This document shows, piece after piece, positions 37,276 to 48,780 of a DNA stretch of 64,000 nucleotides. This DNA comes from Saturnia japonica (lineage: Eukaryota > Arthropoda > Insecta > Lepidoptera > Saturniidae). Positions within the stretch are counted from its first letter, which is position 1; the number at the start of each line of letters is the position of its first letter. A program made the position numbers and the translations under genes. Location: the NCBI GenBank assembly GCA_033032175.1, contig CM065309.1, forward strand, positions 1,364,001-1,428,000, given 5' to 3'. Under the pieces are notes generated by a model. It was given only the letters and a program-made list of their open reading frames with translations. It was not told the origin of the DNA and did not search any database.

Positions 37276-37993
37276 CTATTAACAACTTTTAAGCAGTTAG
37301 TGATATCGTGTTTAACCGCCGCATCTTCTCATATGAATTAAAATCATACAGTGATAGATTTTATTGAAAGAAATCCATTGATGCGACCATATTATGGTAG
37401 TATCTATTAGGTTCCAAGTTCACTACCAAAATTGTTATAGTTTCATGTATTACATTGAAAATTCTGTTAGAACACTAATTACTTTTGTCGCAACAGTTTG
37501 ATACTTCAACAGACTGGACCCCAAAAACCTTCGAGACCAAAAATAAATTGTCCTCAGTAACCCGGCTTTTGTTGAGTGTCCCCTCGAAGCGTCCCCATAA
37601 AGAATCTTAATTAAGAAACAGGAAATTTTGTCGTTCACGGCTTTGTTTTGAACACTTCAACGACGTTTATTATGAAAAGGGTATTTTTAAATTTTCATCT
37701 GATATCTTAACTTTTTTTTTAACTAAAGATCTGTGTTGTTTCAAATTGACTGTGAATTTTTAGTTTTACACAGCCTTTTTCACGATTTATCTCATGAACG
37801 AATTGTTTCATGTAATATTAGTTTTATCCAGTGATTTCAAACATTTAAAATTATAATTTTGAAATTTTTTTATGGTTTTTTTTTTCTAATTCCTGTTACA
37901 TTAATTGTAATTTTAATATTGATAGACTTAACATAATATCTTTCAATTCGTTTCAATCACCTTAAAAGTTGGTTTTATATTTATAGAGAGTAA

Positions 37994-38516
37994 TCTATAT
38001 AATTAATAAAATTGAAGTGTCTGTTGTAATATCAAAATAACAGTTTTTTACTAAATGCATATGAAAGTATATACGATACCTACAAAAAAAGCCCATTTTT
38101 TTAAATTTTTGTCTGTCTGTCTGTCTGTTTGTTCCGGGTAATCTCCAAAATGGTTGGACCGATAACAGGACTTTCAATGATAAATAGCTGATGATATAGG
38201 GAGTAACCTTAAGCTACTTTTTATTTTAGAAAAAGAATTAAAGTTCCGCTCAAATAAAAAAAAAACTGGTCATGGTGACTCAAATCGGGCGCTTAAATGG
38301 CTTATGCTGTGATAAACCATAAGAGATATAGCAAATTAATGTATTACATAATTATAGGCATTAAAAATACCTACAAAAAGTTCGGCAGAGTTTACATCTA
38401 TCTTCTAAGGAACATCCACAATAAGTATTTTGTTTTTATAAATAGCCGGGAGCGGGGGAGCAAGTTTCGCACGGGTATTCAGTAGTCCACGTGAGCGAAG
38501 CCACGGGCATAGCTAG
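37994..38516 (+). mobile_element. Non-autonomous Helitron, family H1, copy 3
   Basis: It runs from TCTATATAATTAATAAA to a hairpin CGTGAGCGAAGCCACG followed by GGCATAGCTAG (CTAG at 38513-38516) and T. It contains a (GTCT) run at 38111-38128. It is about 90 bp longer than copy 2 because of an internal insertion near 38040-38130. Confidence 0.8.
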
Positions 38517-38687
38517 TGTTAAAATATAATTTCTGTAGCTTCATTAGTGTCAAGTTTTCGTTGATCTCTCATTAATCTGAACTTATTATATACTATAGAT
38601 TGTTACCATTGAGGTATTATGTACCTAATATGTATTTTAGCTTCTATTACGAACAAAAATTGCGGTCCACTTGATACCGCGGTGCCC

Positions 38688-38945
38688 GGGGTACATGCGA
38701 TTTAATACATTGAACTTAATTATGAAATATCACTCCTTTACTTGTTTTTTTCGAGTTGTTTAAACAGTATCTCAGTGCACATGAAGGCTTATTTATAAAG
38801 TACAATTTAGCACTGAAACGTATAATCACAACAAGTGCCCGGCACACGACTAAGTGAGTGCGAGTGTATGGACTCTAACGCGTGTTTCAAACAACCTAGT
38901 TGAGGGTGTCCTCTCTAGTACGTAGTACATAATACATCAATGATA
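38688..38945 (+). repeat. Unclassified repeat pair R1, copy 2
   Basis: It has the same orientation and order as copy 1 (TTCGAGTTGTTTAAACAGTA, ACAAGTGCCCGGCACACGAC, TCCTCTCTAGTACGTA). Confidence 0.55.
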
Positions 38946-38992
38946 ATTGCGTTTAAATTTTAACAGTAATAAAGAAGTTTGCAAATTCTTAC

Positions 38993-39048
38993 CTTTGATA
39001 TACGGCGCAGATGTGGAATGTTCTCCCAGTCCATATGTTCCCCCCTTT
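38993..39048 (-). other. Candidate 56-nt minus-strand exon
   Basis: On the minus strand this lies between an acceptor ending ATCATAG and a strong donor (TCAAAG|GTAAGAAT). With phase 1 in and phase 0 out it reads RGEHMDWENIPHLRRISK, with codon usage typical of coding DNA. A second frame is open as well. The phase matches the exit phase of the 43.8-kb candidate. There is no recognised homologue. Confidence 0.22.
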
Positions 39049-39235
39049 CTATGATATTGAGTGTTTTAAATGAGGCTGAGGCGTGGAGAAGCATTTCAGC
39101 AAAATGGCACGCCATCGACCACTGCCGTTGAAATTGACGATCAGCGTTATATGTCGAATATCATATAAAAGAAGAATTAAAAACTAGACTCCACCGAGAA
39201 AAAATTTAATCCTCTACATTCTACATCAAAGAGCA

Positions 39236-39776
39236 GGGGTAGGGTTCCGTATCTCAAAAGGAAAAAAGGAACCCATATAGGATCACTTCGTTGTCTGTCT
39301 ATCTGTCAAGACCCTTTTTCTCGGGAGTACGTGGAGGTATCAAGTTGAAATTAATATCAAATACTCAGGTCTGCAATCCCTTGGAGCTGTGAAATAATTA
39401 AACTTCTAATTGAATGCAATCCATCATATTTTAGCAATTGCAAAGGGAATAAAAAAGTATATAGTACTTCCAGTGACCTAAAATTGTAAAATTTGGCAAG
39501 CAATTTATTATAGCACAAGTAAAGGAAAAATACAAAAGCCTTTTGCGATTACAAACTTATTTGCAGTTGGTAAACTGACGGCAGCATATATCGATGTATG
39601 AGGACAACAGTTTCCAACGGCAAAGTTAACTTTGTCTCTGAATCAGTTTATCTGTTCGTTAGAATTGTTCAGAGCTTTCTTCAGTAATGTTACCTAATTA
39701 TTTTGATGAATGTGGCTGAACGATTACGGAACCCTTTGTGCGTGAGTCCGACTCAAACTTGTCCGGTTTTTCAACT
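39236..39776 (+). repeat. Repeat family G, about 540 bp, copy 1
   Basis: It starts near GGTTCCGTATCTCAAAAGGA and ends ACGGAACCCTTTGTGCGTGA followed by GTCCGACTC and CTTGTCCGG. The end sequence is a hallmark of an abundant lepidopteran element with GGTTCCG motifs at both ends. No ORF. The inverted full-length sister lies at 59818-60395. Confidence 0.65.
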
Positions 39777-40460
39777 TGCACTTTTCCGAGTTTTTAACTT
39801 GTCCTCCATATAAGATGGTTCTCCTTTCCATTTTCCATACCTACTAGTAAACGTGCCAAAAGAACACTTTCGTTTAACGCATCAAAGATAACTGAGTATT
39901 TAATATGCACTGATTTTTGTTTTCCTAAGCATTTACAACAGCTTTAAAGTTAACTAGGCGCGAATTATTTTAAACCCAACCCTAGGGAAATGTTTGAAAA
40001 CTTCTGGTCGAAACTACCTCAAATATTATTACAAAGTAAATGAACTGAACCCTATTATGAATAGTATTAAATGGAATTTTCAATTGTATTACGCTACCTT
40101 AGATATGAAAACAAGGAGACACGGCATTTACCATTTTCAGTGTTTTGAGTTATAGACACAAATCCATTTTTTATATTATATTTATTACTCCGACATTAAT
40201 TTTTATACTTACAAATTGTTTTACAAACGATTTTAGATTGAATTTTATCTCGTTAACTTGCGGCCTTTAGTAGGTATCGCTGTATTGCTGATGGCAGCAG
40301 ATAAAAATAAATTACTTATTTTGTTACTGAATTTTTTTAGCGCCCCAGTTTTTTATTCTTTAATCCCTTTAATAATTTCTACAATAAATATAAATTAAGC
40401 ACATAAATCTTTAATATACCTATTTACTAATTAATAAATTATAGTCATATTTATTATCTA

Positions 40461-40815
40461 CTAGCGGTCGCCCAATGATCGAAATTCGACCAGCGACTTT
40501 TTAATCATAGACTATTTTCTGTTTGACATTTGCAGTATGTACCTAAACAATGAATATTATATTACTTACTGTCACTTTTCATTGAGTGACAATGTCAATA
40601 TTTTTGGGTGTCTAAGTTCAATGGCACTGGTCGGGTTAAGAATTGCAGTAATAATTTATTTAATTTAGTATCTTAGGAATCGATATTAAAGATAAATTTT
40701 AGCTTTCTGCACTCCTTCTCCATATAAACCTTTAACCATGCCAAATCTCACAGTCTTCCGTGCACGCAATACGCTTAAAAAGGGGTAGAAAGTTTTTGCA
40801 TTATATTAATATAAT
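40461..40815 (-). mobile_element. Non-autonomous Helitron, family H4
   Basis: The + strand starts ACTAGCGGTCGCCCAATGAT (CTAG at 40461-40464) and shares essentially every segment with 31834-32204 and 61979-62335. The 5' end is in the TATATTAATATAATG tract near 40815. Confidence 0.75.
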
Positions 40816-40889
40816 GATGATGATGAGATACCTATTATACGTTATCTTCTTCTTCTTCTTTCTTATAAATCAAAATCGATGTTTTATGT

Positions 40890-41048
40890 ATGTTCTCTAT
40901 GGACTCCAAATCGGAGCGGTTTGATGAATTTTTCAAACAATCTTGATCTTAGCCCAGCGGGTGATCCTGTAAAGTTTGGTAATGATCGAACCAATGTTCC
41001 CTGTAGATTTCAAAACGGCGCAGCGTAGCAACGCATGGCCAAGCTTGT
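40890..41048 (+). repeat. Repeat pair R3, copy 1
   Basis: CTATGGACTCCAAATCGGAG, GATCCTGTAAAGTTTGGTAA and CAACGCATGGCCAAGCTTG match 50578-50725. The end resembles a decayed Helitron 3' end. Confidence 0.45.
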
Positions 41049-41129
41049 TAGTAATATCATAAAGGTTAAGAATTGATTTAATTGAACGAGTAAATCTCTA
41101 GAACTATGAGAAAAATAATTATAATTAAA

Positions 41130-41236
41130 AAAAAATCGAATCTCAATTAAGTTTCAGGAAGGTTTACAGGCTATACAACTTAGCGAAGAGTTATTTGAAT
41201 ACATTTAACATGAGTGAAACTTTGGGACATAGCTAG
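41130..41236 (+). mobile_element. H2-type Helitron 3' fragment
   Basis: TTTCAGGAAGGTTTACAGGC through GAGTGAAACTTTGGGACATA and GCTAG (CTAG 41233-41236). It is short and decayed. Confidence 0.45.
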
Positions 41237-41540
41237 AATTGAATAAAAGCCTTCCTTTGTCGCTGATTGTAAATTAGAAACATTTAGATCTTGATTTGTT
41301 CATATTCTAGATAAATTAATAACTATCTGACTGACTGACTCATTAACGCACAGTCCAAACCACTGGGGATAGGACCGTGAAAATTTGATTATGGGTTCCT
41401 TTTACTCTGTAAGTGAGCACTAAGGAAGTATTCTTAGAAATTTAACCCCTAGGTTGGTGAAAAAGGGATGAAAGTTTATAATAAAAATCAGTCATCTTTG
41501 ATGACAGATCTATGAACATTGGTATTTATTTATATAACGA

Positions 41541-41821
41541 CTAGCTGTGCCTCACGGTTTCACCCATATTAATTTGATACGACAAACATCACCAATGCAC
41601 CCTTGTAGGCAATTTTTTATACTTTGTGTAAAACTGTCGACATTTTTATGAGGAATAAATTATTTTTCAAATTATAATATAGCCTATATTACTCGCTGAT
41701 ACTGTAGCTTTATATTGGTGAAAGAATTTTTTAAATCAGCCCAGTAGCTTTTGAGTTTATCCATTATGAAAAAAAAAACAGCCAAAAAATCAAATCTTTC
41801 TTTTTATAATATCGGTGTAGA
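41541..41821 (-). mobile_element. Non-autonomous Helitron, family H3, complete copy
   Basis: On the minus strand it starts TCTACACCGATATTATAAAA (41821) and ends GGGTGAAACCGTGAGGCACA followed by GCTAG (CTAG at 41541-41544). It is 281 bp with no coding capacity. The same family, more diverged, occurs at 7128, 35689, 36445, 37090 and 60438. Confidence 0.75.
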
Positions 41822-42076
41822 TAATTGAAATGGTGTTTGGATATGCAAGTAGACGATCTAAATTAAATAAATGAATGAATGAAATGTTACACTTTTCGAC
41901 GTGTTGAACTTAATATCACAAGGCGTTTTCTTTCCACTACTCAGCGATGTTATGGAACAACAAATGTACCATTGTAGGTAGAGCGAACAAAATTAATTAA
42001 AAAATGTATATAAATAAAAATTAGCATGAATATTTATAAAATAAAAATATACAGTAAATTAGGTATTAGTAAATAG

Positions 42077-42265
42077 GTCGAGTAAAGTGTTATTGGGGTT
42101 TTCTATGAAATTCTCTGTAACAGCTCGGAGTTTTGCTTTGTGCCCGATTAATGGCAATAGGCTCGCCACCTACTTCATGGGACCAAAAAACATACACGGC
42201 GAACTGTGGATGTACATCAGCAAACCCTTCGGGGATACAGGCGTGTTGGTATGTCCAATGTTTTG
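42077..42265 (+). mobile_element. SINE S1, copy B, lacking the tRNA head
   Basis: It starts at GTCGAGTAAAGTGTTATTGG and continues through TTAATGGCAATAGGCTCGCC to GGCGTGTTGGTATGT. The tRNA-like head is absent, so it was probably 5'-truncated at insertion. Confidence 0.7.
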
Positions 42266-42507
42266 TAACACACAAAAATAAAATACTAATCATGTCATTC
42301 ATGTTTTCCATATATGACCTCGTTAAAATCTCATTTAGTTAACTATGACGTCACTGAGTCATAAAACATATAGAAGCTACTTGTTCTCGGATCTGTTTTG
42401 TGTTACCGCACTTACTATATTATGCTTACAATAGAGCAGTGATTGATTAATAGCCTCAATAGCCATTCCTTATTATTAAAACAAATCACTGTTGGGACAA
42501 AGTTGAA

Positions 42508-42600
42508 TCATTGATGGTTCAGTAGTAGCGTATAACGATACCTCGTCGATATGTACAATGAGTCTGAGTTTTCGGTTTAGGAAAATATAAACAAACAGGT
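42508..42600 (+). mobile_element. SINE S2 head fragment
   Basis: TTGATGGTTCAGTAGTAGCG with ACAATGAGTCTGAGTTTTCG, then loss of similarity. Only the tRNA-like head remains. Confidence 0.5.
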
Positions 42601-42628
42601 TTTCAAAATTATTTCATGTTACACAATA

Positions 42629-42790
42629 TCTATACTATATTAATACGTGAAGAAAAAGCTTTCGGTGGGTGCCCTTTTAAGTGTATTGCGTGCATGGAAG
42701 ACTGTGAGATTTGGCATGGTTAAAGTTTATATGGAGAAGGAGTGCAGAAAGCTAAAATTTATATATAATATCTTTTACTAATATATTTAT
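42629..42790 (+). mobile_element. 5' half of an H4 Helitron
   Basis: It starts with a textbook 5' end TCTATACTATATTAATACGT and matches the reverse complement of the other H4 copies through GGAGAAGGAGTGCAGAAAGC, then stops in an AT-rich run. It defines the true 5' terminus of the family. Confidence 0.7.
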
Positions 42791-42844
42791 ATATTTTTTT
42801 TTAATATATAAAATTGTTATAACAAATGGTTTGTATAATTATCC

Positions 42845-43130
42845 CTCATTGAGACCATTCCAATGAGTAATTTGGTGAGGAGGTACCTAGGTATCCAGCA
42901 GACTACATGTGGTGCTGCACCAAATTTCGACTTGATCAAGCTTGTGGAAGATGCTCACATTCATTTACCAACTAGAAAAGAGCTGATAACTTTGATCAGA
43001 TTTTGTTCAATCATAACTAAGAAAATTCTCGATCAAGTCATTTTTCAAACAAAAAAAAGTAGATTAAAATCAATCCAGCCGTTTGGGATTTCGATGCCAC
43101 AGACGGACACATAAACTTATAACATCCTTG
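42845..43130 (-). repeat. Repeat family Q, copy 3, inverted
   Basis: The + strand CTCATTGAGACCATTCCAATG, AGGTATCCAGCAGACTACAT and CAGCCGTTTGGGATTTCG follow the family in reverse. The 83-codon + strand frame is therefore not a gene. Confidence 0.5.
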
Positions 43131-43599
43131 TATTAAAAGTACCAAAGGTACCATTTAGTGTTTTACAAACAGGGGTCACATAAAATAAGTAAAAGATAGT
43201 TCACAATAAAATTAATCCAGATAAAATACACTGTTCCCTGAAACATCTAAACCATTTTAACGTGAATAGTCGCGGGAACCATCTAGTGAATATATAAAAA
43301 TAAATATAATACCAGCAACCGTCCACCAATTCGTTCGTGCCTACTACAATATAAAACTGAATCTCAATAGAATATTATAACATATGCCACTCAAAGACAA
43401 TGCTCAGGAATAACAAATCTTTATATAAGTGAAATAATTTTCAAATTCGTACCAGTAGTTCCAACTGAGCAATGACATAAGCTTCCCATGTACGAGATTA
43501 CATACAAACCGGTCAAGCCGTTTTTCAGTTAAAACATTATTTAAAATCAGTCTGATTCATAAATAACACATCGAAGTAAGTGTTATATATAAGTACCAA

Positions 43600-43835
43600 A
43601 CAAAATAACTGATAAACAACTGAATTACTGAACGCGCGCCTATTACAAGAGACCACACTTAAGGGCTCCGCCCGTAGTGCAACGTTTTGCAACAACCGAC
43701 CGCGCACAATACTCGTCTCTTCGAATTTCGATATTCGCATACTCATACAACCTCTTGTATATATAGAAAGAAACGGCGAGAGAGAGAAAGCCGCATGCAA
43801 AACGCTTTTCCCTTACGCGTTTTACACTTCAATTC
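43600..43835. promoter_or_regulatory. CpG-rich patch with a TATATATA motif
   Basis: This is a GC-rich island inside the long intron. It holds ACGCGCGCCTATTACAAGAG, a TATATATAG at about 43756 and a GA-rich run after it. It could be a promoter in either direction or the end of an unrecognised transposon. The 87-codon minus frame here (MHAAFSLSPF...) has no motif. Confidence 0.2.
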
Positions 43836-43839
43836 TTAC

Positions 43840-43892
43840 CGCAAACCCCATTGACAAATTCCGTTCCAAAATTACAATCCACACATCCGGTA
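43840..43892 (-). other. Candidate 53-nt minus-strand exon, cysteine-rich
   Basis: On the minus strand this has a strong acceptor (a pyrimidine-rich tract ending ATTTGTAG) and a strong donor (TTTGCG|GTAAGAAT). With phase 2 in and phase 1 out it reads TGCVDCNFGTEFVNGVC, which resembles the cysteine spacing of EGF-like modules (C-x2-C...C). Another frame is also open. The splice signals are the best of the minus-strand candidates, but the exon is very short and no homologue is recognised. Confidence 0.25.
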
Positions 43893-44995
43893 CTACAAAT
43901 AATATAGACAAAAAACGAGACTTTTTGTTTTAAATAAATCTATTCATTTTTACAGGTTTACCAAAACAAAGAGTTATTTCACCAACAAAAAAATATAATA
44001 TTCACTAACTTACATAAAATACACATTTTCATTTTGATATGCCTAAAAAGTGATAACACGCGTAAAAGGGTTACGAATGCTGTTAGGTAAACGAGCTTAA
44101 AAAACACCCACAGTACCCTACTTGTGCATTAAATATTTACAGAGATTGTTTTGTTCGTGAGCTCCTGTACATTTATGAACGTTAATATAAAATTTGAATG
44201 TATTATATTCGTGAATCGTAGTGGATTTTTGTTTATAATTATAAGGTATTTTTATGTAAAATATTCAATATTATTATTATTAGAGCAATTATTTTAAATG
44301 TAATATCTTACTATATTCTAACTGTATATATATTTATGCCTGTAAGGATAGAAATATATAAACACTTCTCATTAATATGACATTTAAAAAAAATCTGTAT
44401 GTCCGGATTTAACTCAAAAATGGCTGTTAGGATATTTTGTACAAGAAGTTAATTAATTAAAAGGAAGTAAACTTATTCAATTTATTGACTATAAGAATTG
44501 TCAATTATATGAGTAGAAATAAAATTACGAAAAGAAAATTATTACTACGTAGAAAACGTGTACGGTTTACGGTGTACGCGTTTATTATAAATTTTGTATT
44601 TAGGTAGATTTTTACACGATATCAAGCTCTTTTCTATAGCTTCAATGAATCGAGATTAATTAAACATAAAACTGTAAAACCTGTTAGGAATAAATAATAC
44701 GTAACATCTATTCATAATAAATTCTCTTATTTGACTCATCGAAAATTCACGAAGAAATTAATATAAAGTAAATATATTTTTATTTAACCTTCCTGAAACT
44801 CAATACTCACTTCCCGCTGCGTTCCTTGACTGATGAAAAAGATGAAAGCTGAGTGGAACTAATTTAAAATTTTTGCGTTGCACATATTTTATTCACATGT
44901 TTATTATAATAAATAGTATCTCATCGCTGTAACAATACTGAATTTCTTGACAATATTTTTTTTATTTCACAAAAATACATTTAAATTGCGTAATC

Positions 44996-45528
44996 TCTAT
45001 GTAATTATAATAAATAAATAAAGAGTCGAAAATATTTGAGAAAAAAAACAATACGAGGGATTTAGAATTATGGACAGAACACATTTCGATAGTTTTTGGA
45101 ATTATTGTCTGTCTGACCGTATGTTTGAAAGTCAATCACGCAAAAACAACTGGACCGAATTTAATGAAATTTAGGTATGATTATAGTTTATAGTCTGAAG
45201 GTATATTTCGGATGCATTTATTCTTAAATGAACATTTTATTGGTCTATAAATTGCGTTTAGGTTATGTACATATAAAAAAGAATGTATATATGTATGTAA
45301 CTCTGTAATATATTTAAAATATTTACAGAAATAAAGTAAAAAGATCCAAAATTATTTTATCTATAAATAATTTATTTATAAAAGCATTTTAGTTGAGTAA
45401 TATCAAAAGTTATGCGGGTCCAATACCGTAGGGTAAGATCGAGGTTAGGTGAGATTTTTATTTAGTAGCCTTTTTTAAAACACGTCCACATACACATACC
45501 ACGCAGACGAAGTCGCAGACATAGCTAG
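44996..45528 (+). mobile_element. Non-autonomous Helitron with GACGAAGTC hairpin end
   Basis: It starts TCTATGTAATTATAATAAAT and ends ACGCAGACGAAGTCGCAGAC followed by ATAGCTAG (CTAG 45525-45528) and T. The hairpin GAC-GAA-GTC before the CTAG is the widespread lepidopteran Helitron terminus. The interior has the common phrase around AACTGGACCGAATTTAATG. Confidence 0.65.
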
Positions 45529-45609
45529 TATTATCTACTCGTATATTAAATTAAAAAACCTCAAGAGTTGCTGCTTTTTGTGTGAACACGCTGACCAATG
45601 GAAGTACTA

Positions 45610-45747
45610 GTTAGACTAGATTTTTTTGCGCATTTTAGCCTATTTATTGAGGAAGGTTTATAGGCTAAGTAATTTCACGCTAAAATCCTAAAGAGCAAAG
45701 CAGTATCCATGAATGTCAAGCAATATGATAAACCAGGGAACAGCTAG
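45610..45747 (+). mobile_element. H2-type Helitron fragment
   Basis: TTTTAGCCTATTTATTGAGG through AAACCAGGGAACAGCTAG (CTAG 45744-45747). It has the same phrase order as 57587-57797, shortened in the middle. Confidence 0.55.
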
Positions 45748-45894
45748 AATTATTACACTAAAGAGTAATAGGATACTTGTAAATATCACCTGACATGGTA
45801 CCACCGATCTATTTTTGCCGCAAAGCAAACAAATCCATCTAAATATCATCTTATAAATTCATTAATTTATCATTCAATAAACCAATCTAAACAG

Positions 45895-46135
45895 GAAGCA
45901 ATGATGGTGTGAACGGTAGCGTATAATGATATCGCGTCGATCGACATGACTTCAAATCCTTGCAATGATCCTAAGCTTTTGGTGAAGGAAAGCCTCGTTA
46001 TGAAACCATATCATGGTGGTAGGGCATTTTAATACTCTCAGATTGAAAATTTCAGCTACTGGAATTGTGTACCAGCTCCCCCAATAGGCTTATCATGTCA
46101 CCATTTGGGCCACATCGTCACTTAAGTGATATTGC
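45895..46135 (+). mobile_element. SINE S2 copy
   Basis: GCAATGATGGTGTGAACGGT, GACTTCAAATCCTTGCAATG and AAACCATATCATGGTGGTAG follow the S2 order. It is diverged at the B box. Confidence 0.6.
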
Positions 46136-46759
46136 CGATAAACGCTAACCCAGTAATGAATAAAAAATAGTTATACAATATTTTATTTGGACAGGGACAA
46201 ACAGAGACACGATTCAATGTAATAATGTGTAGGTATTTTTCTTGTAATAATAACATTTTCAAAACTTTTGTTTTTCCTCGAAGAACTAAGATGCATAAAA
46301 AATTGAACAAGATGTCGGTACATCACGTAAGATACACAAACTTTCGCGTGACAAACAAAACAAAACAAGTTTTCTTGGACGGTGCGGCTTAAGTTATGAA
46401 CTTACGTTATAATTCAAGTCAAATTATTTTTAGATATGTTTATTGAAATCATGCTAATGAACGGGCGATCATACTATTTACTGTTGATTACTTTTGACTA
46501 GCTACTATTGACTGTACTCAGACATGTACTGATTGATTAACTAGACGCTCTTTAAATGCGGTCGACAGCAAGTCGATAGGATTCTTGCTCCGAAAATCGG
46601 ACCGTACACATGGCTAAAGTGGTTTTTCGTGGTGAAAAATGGGTCAAAATAGCGCCGCCATGGGTTACGCCTCTTATGTATCATACCTTTGTTCATATCC
46701 ACCCTTACAACTCCAAATCTATTCGTGACAAATTATGGACGTGATGATAATTAAATAGT

Positions 46760-46830
46760 AAATCAAAATCAAGAATATTTTATTCAAAGAAGGCACTTAT
46801 GATTGTCAACACAATAATACCAATAGTAGT
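46760..46830 (-). mobile_element. 3' tail fragment of the CR1-like LINE, inverted
   Basis: AATCAAAATCAAGAATATTTT and AAGGCACTTATGATTGTCAA on the + strand. Short and decayed. Confidence 0.4.
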
Positions 46831-46920
46831 TAACGCAAACCACAAAGGCAATATGATTTTTATTTTTCAATTGCTAGATAAAATATTACGCTGGTATACA
46901 AAGAAACGATTTCACATTTA

Positions 46921-47345
46921 TTTAACCCCCGACACAAAAAAGGTATAAGTTTTAAGTGTGTATCTATCTGTGTGCAATGTATCTCACAAACGACTGAACC
47001 GATTTTGATTAGTTTTTTTGTTTCAAAGGTTTGTTTGAGAGTGTCCTTAACTGTGATTAAAGAAAATCTATTCAGCCATTTGAAGATTATCAACTATTTT
47101 ATAATTGATAAGCAGATTTGAGCATCTTATACTGCAGGTCTGATTAAATTGAGATTTGGCATTATGTTACTTCAATTATATTAGAAAAACTTTGACCTGA
47201 TGCTGCAGAGTTATTTAGAATCCGTAGGATGTCTAACTCGTTACCAAATATTAGCTAAGATATCTTATTTGATCTCAATGGAATGGTCTTAATGAATAGG
47301 TTACTTGTGTCGGGGGTTTATTATATTTCAAATTTACCTTGTAAA
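46921..47345 (+). repeat. Repeat family Q, copy 2
   Basis: TTTAACCCCCGACACAAAAA, ACGACTGAACCGATTTTGAT, CCTGATGCTGCAGAGTTAT and GGTTACTTGTGTCGGGGGTT. CCCCCGACA at the left and TGTCGGGGG at the right make short terminal inverted repeats. Confidence 0.6.
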
Positions 47346-47929
47346 TTTATTAGAGTAACTCTCCACCGTGCCACTGCACTGCCAGCGTAACCTTATAGTC
47401 TATTTTTGTTCTCACTTTCCGTACATGCATAAAGTTTATTACTTATTATATTGCTTGACATTCATGATTCCTGTATCGCTACTTATAATCGTAGTATGAA
47501 GTCACTCGGCCTAAACGAATTTCAAAACGAATGATAAAAATTTGAGCGGTGGTTCCAGAGAATAGTGAGTTCAAAAGAAAAGAAGTAAAAACTTTGTAAT
47601 TTTAGTATACTTTAAAATTTTCTTTCCCGCTACAAGCTTGTGAGTTACACCAAATCCAGAAAGCTAAGAAAAGTAAATAAAATTACAGAGAGCGTTGCTC
47701 GGCGGCTGGAAGTCACGCGCGCCATGGTAATGGATTACGTGATCCGTACTTACACCATGGACTGTGGAGTCTCTTTAAAGAGGGATATTATACCGATAAG
47801 GAAGGGACACGGTTTCTAAATACCTCGTTCATTTGTTTCCACGAGAACTACTAAGCCTCGGTCATTCTTCTTAATGATGTACTTTGTCATTGTCCGATGA
47901 TTTTTGAAGTTAAGCTTATTTTCGAATCT

Positions 47930-48050
47930 TCTTGCCGGTTCTTCTCGAAGTCTGGGATTTTTTCCGAACCGGTGGTAGTGTTTTGACATTCATAAGTGCC
48001 TTTTCAGGGCATACATTGAATAAAAAATATTTTGATTTTGATTTTGTCGC
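47930..48050 (+). mobile_element. 3' tail of the CR1-like LINE
   Basis: TTGCCGGTTCTTCTCGAAGT, TTCCGAACCGGTGGTAGTG and CATTGAATAAAAAATATTTTG match 61630-61750. The coding part is absent. Confidence 0.6.
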
Positions 48051-48297
48051 GTTTAGTATGGGGTAAAATTGTGAGGTACGAGCGGATTGTGTGACGGAAG
48101 TGATGCAATGATAATACTATTAAGTGAGCAATTTTTTATATAATTAATTGGTTTCTAGGAAATGGTTTCTAGGTTTCTAGGAATTTTGTATTTAGATAAT
48201 GTTTTACAGTCCAAGTTTACCTAGATAGGTGTTTTTTTTAGGATACCGAGTACACCTCGGTCGCTCCGATATTTACAATAATGTAAATATGTGGGAT

Positions 48298-48395
48298 ATA
48301 TAGAAATATCTTTGAGGTTTTCTCTCTACTTGGGGCAGTATACTGGTCGACTGGTCTAATACTTCCTTATAGAACATCACAGCTAAATAAATAAA
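48298..48395 (+). repeat. Family V repeat, fragment
   Basis: TATCTTTGAGGTTTTCTCTC, TTGGGGCAGTATACTGG and ATCACAGCTAAATAA match the first third of the family. Confidence 0.45.
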
Positions 48396-48595
48396 CGGTG
48401 TATAAGTGTACATTTTTTTAAGTTACACTATTGCCCTTTGTAAAAAGAAAAATTAGAATTAAATATTGCGATCCTCGTGCACATTAAAGTAAAAAGTCTA
48501 TACTATGAAGTTGTTTGCTTAATCTCTTATTTTACTGTGATTAAAATACGGCACATAATATCCTATATTATAACATTCTACACGCAATCCTTTTT

Positions 48596-48780
48596 AACTT
48601 TAACTTCTTTGTTTATGAACCGATTTGATGATTCTTTTTCATAGGTTAGGGAATACCTCAAGAGTGGTCCCATTTTTGTTTCATTGTCATTAGACCTTCA
48701 GAAGATACACCAGGAACACTTCAAAATCCTTGAAGACGGTTCTCTTTATTAAATTGTCTTGTATTAATCAATTTAAAATA
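48596..48780 (+). repeat. Repeat family M, copy 3
   Basis: TTTATGAACCGATTTGATGA, CCTCAAGAGTGGTCCCATTT and ACACCAGGAACACTTCAAAA. Confidence 0.5.

Noticed and set aside
42863..43114. 83-codon + strand open frame
   Set aside because: It lies entirely within an inverted family Q repeat; the frame is a by-product.
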